A stretch of DNA of 64,000 nucleotides from Methylobacterium iners (GTDB lineage: Bacteria; Pseudomonadota; Alphaproteobacteria; Rhizobiales; Beijerinckiaceae): assembly GCF_022179305.1 (NCBI RefSeq), contig NZ_BPQP01000029.1, forward strand, positions 1-64,000, read 5' to 3'. Made by a program: the position numbers and the translations under genes. Position 1 is the stretch's first letter; each line of letters starts with the position of its first letter. The notes under the pieces were generated by a model that was not told where the DNA came from, did not search any database, and worked only from the letters and a program-made list of their open reading frames with translations. This document shows, one piece after another, positions 23,810 to 30,861 of this stretch.

Positions 23810-25741
23810 TTAGGTTTGTGCGTTAGTCGCAGCCGCCTGCTCACGCTTCTTCGCGAACCGTGCCTTGTGGATCGCCGAGAGCTTTGCCTTCTGCTCCTCA
23901 GACCACTTCTTCCCGGTGCAGGGGTGGCCATTTGCCGCGCGCTGAGCGCGCTTAATCTCTGACTGGCGACGCTTGGTCTCATCGCTGTGCTTCCACCCTC
24001 GCGTTGGCCGGGGTTGCACCACAACCTTAGGCACCGGCCCGCGAGCATCGTGGGTGATAGGAACCTCGTCCAAAAATTCTTTATCCCAACTGATTGGGCC
24101 ATCGTTGACGACGAAGTTCTGGTGCCGCTGAATGGCCATGAAGACCCCACGGTAGAAACCATAACGGGTACCGGGGTGATTGCGCAGGGTGAGGTAGGCG
24201 TGGCCGTCCGTGGCCAGCTCGATCCGCTCGATGACCTGCTGCATCCGCACGTTCAGCGCGGCCCGCACTCGGTAACGCTCAGCCTCATCGTCGGTGTCCA
24301 TTTGAGCCCGGAGCTGCGCCAGCGCAGCCTTGCGGTCAGTCGGTGACTCGGAACCGCGAAGCCCGTCGAGTCGCGCCTGCTCTGCCTCCCTCTCGGCATC
24401 AAGCGCCCTCACCTTCCCCGCGTTCTCCACGAGGCGCTGCTTGGCCATCGGCACCGTGTCGATGAGGTCGAGGAGATTGTTGCTGGCGGCGTTGAGCTGA
24501 TCGATCTCGAAGCTGAGGGTTGCGATCCGAGCCTCGACGGCCACGCGCTGTTCGTCCCGGTTGTCCGTGAGATCGACCTCGGTGATGAAGTCGAGCGCCT
24601 CGTCATCGAACGTCTGGTAGGGCATCGTGCCCCCACTGTCGCACTTGCGCAGCCGGCGAGCGCTGCAGGTCAGCGTCGAGTACGCCGTCGACCCTGCGCG
24701 CACGACTGCCGAGCCGCACGATGCACAGCGCACCATCTTGGTGAAGAGATTGGCGAAGCCCTTGCCAGTACCGCCACCCACGCCAGTCGCGCGGCGGCCG
24801 GCGAGCACGTCGTTGGCACGCTGCCAGAGAGCCGGTGAGACAATCGCCGGGAAGTAGTTCTCCTGGGTGCGCACCGGGACGCGAATGGCCTCGCCCTCGG
24901 CATCATACTCGAACGTATGCGAAGTAAAGTGGCCGAGCACCGCCTTCTTCGCCACGATGCGCATGATGGCCTTCGCATCCCAGAAGCGCTGACCCACCGT
25001 CACCTTTCGGAAGTGGCCCCACGTTGGGTAGTTCTGCTGGTTCAGCGCTGAGGCAATTGCATACACACTGACACCCGAGGCGATCTGCTCGAACATCCAG
25101 ACGATCTTATCGGCGCGCTGCTGGATCACCTCGAACATCTCGACTGGCTCGCCGTCCAGTCCAGGGCGCTCAATGACCCTCAGCCAGCGCGGCGCCATCT
25201 TGGTGAGGATGTCGGCGCTCTGGCGCTTATTGGCTCAGGCCATGCCGATGCGATGGCCCTTGAGGCGGCTCTCCTCGTTGGACCGCATCATCCCGAGCAT
25301 GATGACGAGAAGTTCGGCGGACTTCTCATTGACGCTCTGCTCCGTGTAGACGGCGCGGTCGAGGACGGAGTGGACGATGATCCCCTTCTTGAGGATTTGG
25401 CTGAGCAGGTTCATCGCATCCATCGGCGGCTGACGGCTGAGGCGGTCGAAGCTCTCGATGATCAGGTGCTCGCCCGGCTTGATAACGCCGCTCTCGATCT
25501 TCTTGAGGATCACGGCAAGCTGACCGTCCTTCCGGTTCTTGCCACGGTACGCCGAGACACCCCGGTCCTCGTAGGAGTTGAGGATCGTAAGGCCATGATC
25601 GGCCACCCACTGATCCGTACCCTCCTGCTGGCGCCGCATGCCCTGCCCATCGAGCTGAGCTGCAGAACTAACACGACTATAGAGATGTGCTATGGTAGAA
25701 GGGATCACCCCCTTCGGTAGGCTGTAGTTGCGTGGAAACAT
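23810..25741 (-). pseudogene. Large serine recombinase interrupted by one in-frame TGA
   Basis: From an ATG at 25741 (AGGAG six bases upstream) the first 168 codons give the catalytic domain: LYSRVSSAAQ (catalytic Ser near residue 25), EDRGVSAYRGKNRKDGQ and HLIIESFDRLSRQ. A TGA (25235-25237) stops it, and the same frame goes on for 474 codons: ANKRQSADILTKMAPRWL, the recombinase domain, a zinc ribbon (VRCASCGSAVVRAGST ... CSARRLRKC), a coiled coil, and two NUMOD3-like motifs (HSDETKRRQSEIKRAQ, WSEEQKAKLSAIHKAR). Homologues usually have Trp at the stop position. Either the gene died recently or TGA is read through. Everything else looks intact. Confidence 0.85.
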
Positions 25742-25936
25742 TGTGTGCTCCTGTCTAAGCGCGGGAGCCCAGATATAATGACGACCGAGACAAATATCAA
25801 AATGTTTGCCAGCGTTGTCATCATATAGGTGTGAATATCTAGTTGGTCTGCGGCCATGAGACCTTGACAAATACTCGGATTGGTGTACATTCGAGAGACG
25901 CTTAAGCAAGCAAGGGGCGGGGATGCCCCAACGAAA

Positions 25937-25960
25937 AAGGCCACCCGGTAGGGTGGCCTT
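25937..25960. terminator. Bidirectional terminator
   Basis: AAGGCCACCC (25937-25946) and GGGTGGCCTT (25951-25960) pair perfectly around GGTA, with A-rich and T-rich flanks on both sides. It separates the unknown-gene cluster from the serine recombinase gene. Confidence 0.85.
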
Positions 25961-25967
25961 TCGCTAT

Positions 25968-26240
25968 TCAGATTGCCCGGCGAACCCATATTGGTCTGTT
26001 CGTTCGGTATCGCTCGTTGATCACACGCATCCCGGCCTCATGCTTGTCGAGTTGCGCCTCGATGGCGATCATTGAATCTTCTCCGGGCTGAGGCACCGGG
26101 TGGACCGGGATCACACTGCCCTTGGCCCACACCCGGTAGAGGCGCGTGCCGTCATTGCGCGGTGCCGACTCGGCCTTGGTCACACCATCGAACAGGGCGG
26201 TGGTGCGGATGGTCAGCTCGGATTCGTCCACCATTGGCAT
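25968..26240 (-). CDS. Hypothetical protein in small-gene cluster
   Basis: A 90-residue soluble protein (SELTIRTTALFDGVTKAESA, RLYRVWAKGSVIPVHP, IEAQLDKHEAGMRVINERYR). It is the last of four adjacent minus-strand genes, 24 bases beyond the previous one, and ends before the terminator at 25937. No family recognised; its size and setting resemble phage or plasmid accessory genes. Confidence 0.55.
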   Translation of the reverse strand: MPMVDESELTIRTTALFDGVTKAESAPRNDGTRLYRVWAKGSVIPVHPVPQPGEDSMIAIEAQLDKHEAGMRVINERYRTNRPIWVRRAI

Positions 26241-26264
26241 TGTCTATGTCACGATGCGATCTCC

Positions 26265-26516
26265 TTATTTGTAGGCCAGATCAACCAGGATTAGTTGGCC
26301 GGCGGCGCCATAGGCGTGGCCGGGTGGTGGCTTCTTGAGAGGCTCCTGGGTCGAGGTCGAAGGCATCACCTCGAGCAGCTCGGCTGCGCCTTCCCTCAAC
26401 ATGATCCGCTCTCGCAAGAGGAAGTCGATCTGCTCGGACTGAGCCAGCACCTTGGCCTCCAATGCGTCGATGGCGTCGAGCAGTGCCTGCAGTTCGGCGT
26501 CGCTGACCTCAGCCAT
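26265..26516 (-). CDS. Hypothetical coiled-coil protein
   Basis: An 83-residue protein. ELQALLDAIDALEAKVLAQS and EQIDFLLRERIMLREGAAEL form a continuous amphipathic helix, probably a coiled coil; the C terminus is Pro/Gly-rich. The ATG at 26516 shares one base with the stop of the gene upstream (TGATG), which implies translational coupling. Function unknown. Confidence 0.6.
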   Translation of the reverse strand: MAEVSDAELQALLDAIDALEAKVLAQSEQIDFLLRERIMLREGAAELLEVMPSTSTQEPLKKPPPGHAYGAAGQLILVDLAYK

Positions 26517-26800
26517 CAGAGCAACGCCTCCACGTCGTCCCACGGGATCACACCAGCCACGTGCGGGGTGTCCTCGGGATAGTCCTTGATGTGCAAGACC
26601 TCGATGCCACCATCGGCGTACATCTCGACATTCCCCTTGGGGTCGTTGGGGTACTCGACGGCATCGAGCCAGTCATAGGCTTTGAGGATCATCGGGAGCA
26701 CGTCCTCGGCACGCTCAGCCCTGACGTAGGCGTCGTAGCTCTCGGTGAAGGTCTGCTCGTAGTTCGAGCCACCCTTGAACAGGAAGAGTTGCAGGGGCAT
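26516..26800 (-). CDS. Hypothetical protein, paralogue of upstream gene
   Basis: A 94-residue acidic protein (YDAYVRAERAEDVLPMILKAY, HVAGVIPWDDVEALL). Its end GVIPWDDVE and the central YVRAE-type helix recur in the next gene upstream (DLYVRAEDAAQAF, GVIQWDDYERIL), so the two are diverged duplicates. The ATG at 26800 overlaps the stop of that gene by one base. Function unknown. Confidence 0.65.
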   Translation of the reverse strand: MPLQLFLFKGGSNYEQTFTESYDAYVRAERAEDVLPMILKAYDWLDAVEYPNDPKGNVEMYADGGIEVLHIKDYPEDTPHVAGVIPWDDVEALL

Positions 26801-27078
26801 CACAGCGCCGCGATCAGGATGCGCTCGTAGTCATCCCACTGGATGACGCCGGCATCGAGGTTCGGGAAGCCAATGTAGGTCTTCAACTCCTTGATCCTCC
26901 ACTCGACGTCATGCTGGGCCTTGGCATCAGCCAGGGTGTACGGACCATCCTCGTCCTTCTCGTAGTAGTTGACCCAGAGATTGAACGCCTGTGCGGCGTC
27001 CTCTGCGCGGACGTATAGGTCTTGGTTCTCAATGCCGTCTGAGTCCGCCCACTTGGCGATGATCTTGAATAACTTCAC
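26800..27078 (-). CDS. Hypothetical protein, first gene of minus-strand set
   Basis: A 92-residue protein starting with GTG at 27078, preceded by AAGGAG. It has an alpha/beta look: MKLFKIIAKWADSDGIE, DLYVRAEDAAQAFNLWVNYY, then GVIQWDDYERILIAAL. It is paralogous to the gene that follows. The 180-base gap to 27259 is divergent promoter space. No family recognised, though the sequence suggests a short phage-type protein. Confidence 0.6.
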   Translation of the reverse strand: MKLFKIIAKWADSDGIENQDLYVRAEDAAQAFNLWVNYYEKDEDGPYTLADAKAQHDVEWRIKELKTYIGFPNLDAGVIQWDDYERILIAAL

Positions 27079-27258
27079 GTTGAAATCTCCTTAGAATTAC
27101 ATGAGCCAGCACATGCTAGGCCGCCGATTTGAAGATCGCGTGTAGCAATTGGCTAAAACGGCTTAAAGAAATTCACCCTACAATCTTAGTTCAAAGATAT
27201 ACCTGAACGTCAGGCAAAAGGATTAATACGGGAACATACTCATTAATGGCATAGATCG

Positions 27259-27906
27259 ATGACAGATATTTTCTCACAATTAGCTGCACAACTGGCCGTC
27301 GACACTGTTCAAGTCCAGACCTCGCCGCTTCCTAAGGGGAAGTCCTTCCCCGAGGCAGACGACGTCACTGTGATGAGCATCAACTACTACGACAACGGCT
27401 TCACACCTGAGCAGAAGGACAAGTGGAGCGAGTCAAATTTCACGTTCAATTGGCAGATGTTCACAGAGACCCAGCCGTTCACGCCAAGCAAGGTGCTGGC
27501 TGTCTGGTCAGGAACCACACAGCTCCTGCTCCCGGATCACTTCATCCGCTACCTTGAGGGCAAAGGTCACGCCGCGAAGATGGACCCTGCCATCTGGCGC
27601 TTCTACATGGACCTCGACATCGAGACCCAGAAGCTGCCCAAGCTCAAGAATGGGCCACGCATCGGTCAGTTCCGCACCAAGTATCCTGGCGACGTGAACC
27701 ACTGGGGCGACTGCGTTCGCCTGCGCTGGGACGAGTTCGATGAGCTGAATTGCGACATCTATCGGGATGCGAACCTCGAACCCTATGCGTCCATCGTCGT
27801 GGGTGACCCAGCCAACAACCTCAAAGACCCGAAGAACCTCTTGCGCGGTCGCTACGATCCACAGGGCCTCTGGAAGGCCAAGCACACCCGAAAGGTCAAG
27901 CCATGA
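27259..27906 (+). CDS. Hypothetical protein, 215 residues
   Basis: A soluble protein rich in Trp and Asp, with no signal or membrane segment (SINYYDNGFTPEQKDKWSES, FTFNWQMFTETQPF, VNHWGDCVRLRWDEFDELNC). Nothing was recognised with confidence. It heads a + strand run of short genes and its stop overlaps the start of the next gene by four bases (ATGA), so the two are translated together. It could be a phage-type protein. Confidence 0.65.
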   Translation: MTDIFSQLAAQLAVDTVQVQTSPLPKGKSFPEADDVTVMSINYYDNGFTPEQKDKWSESNFTFNWQMFTETQPFTPSKVLAVWSGTTQLLLPDHFIRYLEGKGHAAKMDPAIWRFYMDLDIETQKLPKLKNGPRIGQFRTKYPGDVNHWGDCVRLRWDEFDELNCDIYRDANLEPYASIVVGDPANNLKDPKNLLRGRYDPQGLWKAKHTRKVKP

Positions 27907-28178
27907 GCACCATCACCACGACACAACTCGCAGAAGCCCTGGTCGATCTGAACAAGCGCGTCACCGAGCTTGAGAAGGAAAACGCGGAACTCTGGAAGAA
28001 CAATAACCGACTGGTCGATTGGAATGAGCAGTTGGTCAAGGACGTCCGCGCACTGAGTGAGCGGATGGACAGCGGATCAGGTCAGTCCTACACGATGTGT
28101 CAGTCCGATCTTGATAAAGCTATCGAGGCAATGGGCAAAGACAATCCGGTTGAGTCTTTCATGCGTCGTAAGTCCTAA
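27903..28178 (+). CDS. Leucine-zipper-like coiled-coil protein
   Basis: A 91-residue protein. LVDLNKRVTELEKENAELWK and NNNRLVDWNEQLVKDVRALS show a heptad of Leu/Val with Asn at a positions, a parallel dimeric coiled coil. The C-terminal 35 residues are short and helical. The start overlaps the previous stop. It may be a partner or assembly factor for the 215-residue protein. The hairpin array lies immediately downstream. Confidence 0.65.
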   Translation: MSTITTTQLAEALVDLNKRVTELEKENAELWKNNNRLVDWNEQLVKDVRALSERMDSGSGQSYTMCQSDLDKAIEAMGKDNPVESFMRRKS

Positions 28179-28182
28179 CTGC

Positions 28183-28232
28183 TCTAATGTCTAATATGCA
28201 ATGTGTAATCTCTAATGTGTAACTCTAATTAT
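28183..28232. repeat. AT-rich tract with repeated TCTAAT units
   Basis: TCTAAT occurs four times in about 50 bases, mixed with AATGTGTAA copies. The spacing is irregular. It begins five bases after the coiled-coil gene and leads directly into the hairpin array. It resembles short iterons or slipped-strand repeats. Confidence 0.55.
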
Positions 28233-28234
28233 AA

Positions 28235-28377
28235 TGAGATTTCACATCTCAACGGCGTCTTGGCCTTCGGCTGGCCACCTATAATTCGCTTCTTCGAAGC
28301 TCAGGGCGTCGCTTCGCTCCTACAATAGGTCTCGCAAGCTCGACCTATCTAAGAGAACGCTCGTACCTCGCGTTCTC
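28235..28377. repeat. Array of at least five small hairpins
   Basis: Consecutive inverted repeats in a gene-free stretch: TGAGAT/ATCTCA (28235-28251), TGGCC/GGCCA (28261-28277), GCTTC/GAAGC (28288-28300), ATAGGTC/GACCTAT (28325-28348) and GAGAACGC/GCGTTCTC (28353-28377). Stems are 5-8 bp, all with different sequence, and loops are 3-10 bases. The intervening sequence repeats CTTCG- and CTCG-type cores. No coding frame crosses it. It could be a structured RNA, an origin, a recombination site or a packaging-type element. Confidence 0.6.
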
Positions 28378-28543
28378 AGGGAGCCTTGAAGAGAAGAACA
28401 GTGGTCGCAGTCGCTCCTCAACTCAAAAATTCGAGAGCCGACCTCGAGGCTCAAGATGAAAAGAAATTGCGCCGTCCACCGACAGCCCCAAAGGCTAAGG
28501 AATGAGACGCGACTAACATTCGTTAATATAAGGATCTCCCTCT

Positions 28544-28750
28544 GTGGCTCGTCTCAAGATCACCGACGTAAAGGACCGGGGCTTCGCCCTCTACCAGATA
28601 TGGCACCGCTGCATGGCGGCAGGACCGGAGCTGATCGAGTGGTACGAGGAGCAGGGCTTCCGCCCGACCGAGCGACGGATCGGATCGGCGTGGTGGGTTG
28701 TCTTCGACACGCCTGATCAAGCACTCCACTTCAAGATGCGGTGGCTCTGA
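28544..28750 (+). CDS. Small hypothetical protein with FKMRWL tail
   Basis: A 68-residue protein from a GTG at 28544 (AAGGA upstream). RGFALYQIWHRCMAAGPELI and RRIGSAWWVVFDTPDQALHF suggest a small alpha/beta fold. The end HFKMRWL is echoed by a remnant downstream (EFKLRWL, stop at 29419). Its stop overlaps the start of the next short frame by one base. Function unknown. Confidence 0.6.
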   Translation: MARLKITDVKDRGFALYQIWHRCMAAGPELIEWYEEQGFRPTERRIGSAWWVVFDTPDQALHFKMRWL

Positions 28751-28863
28751 TGCCACGCAAGACATTCAACGCGACCTTCTTCCCCGACGTGTTCGTGACC
28801 ATTGCGCTTGAGAACGTGGTGATCCTCGACATTGAGCAGAGCAGCACACGGGTTGGCGGTTAG
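28750..28863 (+). CDS. Short coupled ORF, 37 residues
   Basis: MPRKTFNATFFPDVFVTIAL then ENVVILDIEQSS: a small beta-rich peptide whose ATG shares one base with the stop of the gene before it (TGATG). The tight coupling supports translation, but the length makes it uncertain. Confidence 0.4.
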   Translation: MPRKTFNATFFPDVFVTIALENVVILDIEQSSTRVGG

Positions 28864-28975
28864 ACCAGAAATGGCACTCCCCATAATATTACCCATTCTC
28901 CACACGCGAGGCTAAAACCGGTCGACTAAGTTGGCTTTGGAAATTTTAAAAAAACAATTATCCGAGGCTATTTTC

Positions 28976-29311
28976 ATGACCCGACCATTTGAAATCACTC
29001 GTCGCAACCCTAGCGGCTATTACATCGCCGCCGACCCTGGCTGGAATTGGATCGTCATGAGCCCGAAGTGGCCCGATCCCCAGACCTTAGAGCTTTGGGT
29101 CTCCGTGAAGGAGATCGGCGACACCTTCGAGAGTGCGCGTCGGTTTGCCTGCGTCCGAGCCACAGTCCCTCAGCTCAAGGAAGCTCTGCAATGGGCCGCC
29201 GACCGTCCCATAGGCGCCCGACTGGTCTCGGTTGAGATCGAGCGCACCCCTGAGCTGACCGAGTACATCCGCCAAGTCGACGTGGACCGGCTCGCATGCG
29301 GTTGTCCTTGA
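28976..29311 (+). CDS. Hypothetical protein
   Basis: A 111-residue soluble protein (RNPSGYYIAADPGWNWIVMS, LWVSVKEIGDTFESARRFAC, LKEALQWAADRPIGARLVSV). The ATG at 28976 with GAGG upstream is preferred; an in-frame start at 28931 would add an unlike, AT-rich stretch. No family recognised. After its TGA the same frame continues into a remnant ending in EFKLRWL. Confidence 0.6.
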   Translation: MTRPFEITRRNPSGYYIAADPGWNWIVMSPKWPDPQTLELWVSVKEIGDTFESARRFACVRATVPQLKEALQWAADRPIGARLVSVEIERTPELTEYIRQVDVDRLACGCP

Positions 29312-29419
29312 TCCAACGTCGCCGACATCGTCTTGCGAATGGGCAAGGAGCTGATTTCTCACCGCCTCGTGTTCAAGCATCCCGACCACGCCAACGAATT
29401 TAAATTGCGTTGGCTCTGA
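29312..29419 (+). pseudogene. Remnant of a FKMRWL-type small gene
   Basis: In frame after the previous stop: DIVLRMGKELISHRLVFKHP followed by DHANEFKLRWL and a stop at 29419. The end matches that of the protein ending at 28750 (DQALHFKMRWL). No upstream half is present, so it is probably a truncated duplicate; a 26-residue peptide from the ATG at 29339 is possible. Confidence 0.45.
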
Positions 29420-29464
29420 TCAGTTTACTACAGTCCGCCTTCATTATTTTGAGGATTTTAGTCA

Positions 29465-29890
29465 ATGCGTTCCAAGTACCCTGAGCGTCTCGAAAACGTC
29501 CCCTCGATACCCGGTGTAGACCTCACCAAGTTCATGCATGTCGTTCAGGACATGGAGACTGGTCTTGTCTACGCCTCCGACCATGGTGGGCCTTACGAGC
29601 GCGCCCACGCCTTCATCACGCAGATGGTGACCGGCAAGCCGTATCGCGATCCCGGCCCTCTCAACCCGCTGACCGCCGACCCCAGCGAGGTCGCCTCGAT
29701 GCTTGAATACCTCGTCATCGAATTCCGCCCTGACCTTGAGGATCACCCGCGCCTCGGACGTGCTTGCGAAGCCCTCGCCGGCAACATGGGCAGCTCGAAT
29801 AACCAGAAGGTCTTGGGTGACTGCGAGACCAACTACGACCGCTGGGACATCATGCTTGAGACCGCCATTGGCGGCCTGGATCGCAAGTAA
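29465..29890 (+). CDS. Hypothetical protein, 141 residues
   Basis: A soluble acidic protein with no signal or membrane segment (VDLTKFMHVVQDMETGLVYA, PYERAHAFITQMVTGKPYRD, GDCETNYDRWDIMLETAIGG). AT-rich sequence before its start would carry the promoter. The next gene begins 28 bases after its stop, so they may form one unit. No family recognised. Confidence 0.6.
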   Translation: MRSKYPERLENVPSIPGVDLTKFMHVVQDMETGLVYASDHGGPYERAHAFITQMVTGKPYRDPGPLNPLTADPSEVASMLEYLVIEFRPDLEDHPRLGRACEALAGNMGSSNNQKVLGDCETNYDRWDIMLETAIGGLDRK

Positions 29891-29918
29891 TCCAAACCCA
29901 TTCATCAGGAGATTTTCA

Positions 29919-30383
29919 GTGAGAGAAGACAAACGCCCAGAAGCCGACGTGGCCCGCATCATGAATGCGCACAAGGCCATCCCCCCAGACGTCTTTCAAG
30001 ACGAGCAACACGACCTTCCCTTTACCACCTTTGGCCCCGGTGAGTTGCAGAAGGCGGCCGATAACATGCTGATGCAAGGCCAGCGCGTCGCCCACGTGGG
30101 GTTGGAGGAGGTTTTCAAGCTACCCGCGCTTCCTACGCCCGCCAAAGCCAAGCCGAAGACGGTCTGGTTCGTGCACATCGCCACGGACGATTGGCACGGT
30201 TGGACGACCGTCCACTCGACCGAGGAGGCCGCACGGCTGTTCCTGCGCGAGGCTCAGTACAAGGATCTATCGCGTTGTCACGAGCGGTCCGCCCTCGAAG
30301 CCCTGGATGACGACGATCTCCACGAGCTTTGGGAGGACGATTGCGACGGGATGGGCTTTTACGAGGAGACGAACCTGTCATGA
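29919..30383 (+). CDS. Hypothetical protein with KRPEADVARIM N terminus
   Basis: A 154-residue protein from a GTG at 29919 (AGGAG seven bases upstream). It opens REDKRPEADVARIMNAHKAI followed by PPDVF, a motif repeated at the start of the two genes that follow. The middle is a soluble linker. The second half (KTVWFVHIATDDWHGWTTVH, STEEAARLFLREAQYK) looks like a small alpha/beta domain, then comes a very acidic tail. Its stop overlaps the next start by four bases. Function unknown. Confidence 0.65.
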   Translation: MREDKRPEADVARIMNAHKAIPPDVFQDEQHDLPFTTFGPGELQKAADNMLMQGQRVAHVGLEEVFKLPALPTPAKAKPKTVWFVHIATDDWHGWTTVHSTEEAARLFLREAQYKDLSRCHERSALEALDDDDLHELWEDDCDGMGFYEETNLS

Positions 30384-30568
30384 GCGAGAAGCGCATTGAC
30401 GACGACGTGGCTCGCATCATGGCGAGTGTCATGACGCTCCCACCCGGTCCCTCGGACATCGAGCCGATCAGGCTCATCTACGAGGCCCTTCTCAAGACCG
30501 ACCCCGACAATGCTGAGGAGATTGCTACTGCAGTCCTCCAGTCGATCAAGAACATTGGAGCACTGTGA
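30380..30568 (+). CDS. Small protein, second KRID-VARIM paralogue
   Basis: A 62-residue protein: MSEKRIDDDVARIMASVMTL then PPGPSDIEPIRLIYEALL and a helical end (AEEIATAVLQSIKNIGAL). It shares KR-xxxx-VARIM and the following PP with both neighbours. ATGA overlap with the gene before and TGATG overlap with the gene after indicate a coupled operon. No known family; the helical character suggests a protein-binding role. Confidence 0.65.
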   Translation: MSEKRIDDDVARIMASVMTLPPGPSDIEPIRLIYEALLKTDPDNAEEIATAVLQSIKNIGAL

Positions 30569-30861
30569 TGAGCGACAAGCGCATTGATTACACCGTGGCT
30601 CGCATCATGGTGGCCGTTGGAGAGGTGCCGCCGCGTCCCAACGCGCCGGCCATCATTGGGATGATCTACGAGACTATTCTGGAAGCTGACGACACTGATG
30701 AGCCGGTTGATCTGGCCTACGGTTTTGCCGTCACCTTTCAGCCGCATGATTTCAGCGGACTGCCGGCGTGCAGTCGGAACGCCGCCCTTGTACCGTCCAT
30801 TCTTCTGAGTGAGGGCAGGAGGGTTCGGCCAGCCGGCGTGCCCGCGCGTAAGATCTTCTAA
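30568..30861 (+). CDS. Third KRID-VARIM paralogue, altered C terminus
   Basis: A 97-residue frame: MSDKRIDYTVARIMVAVGEV then PPRPNAPAIIGMIYETILEA is aligned throughout with the preceding paralogue. Similarity ends near residue 55 (nucleotide about 30740), and the remainder (HDFSGLPACSRNAALVPSIL, RRVRPAGVPARKIF) looks like sequence translated from a foreign junction. The end of the small-gene cluster may therefore be a deletion or integration boundary. Confidence 0.55.
   Translation: MSDKRIDYTVARIMVAVGEVPPRPNAPAIIGMIYETILEADDTDEPVDLAYGFAVTFQPHDFSGLPACSRNAALVPSILLSEGRRVRPAGVPARKIF

Noticed and set aside
28235-28377. CRISPR array
   Set aside because: The hairpins have different sequences and irregular spacing; there are no identical direct repeats with spacers and no cas genes.
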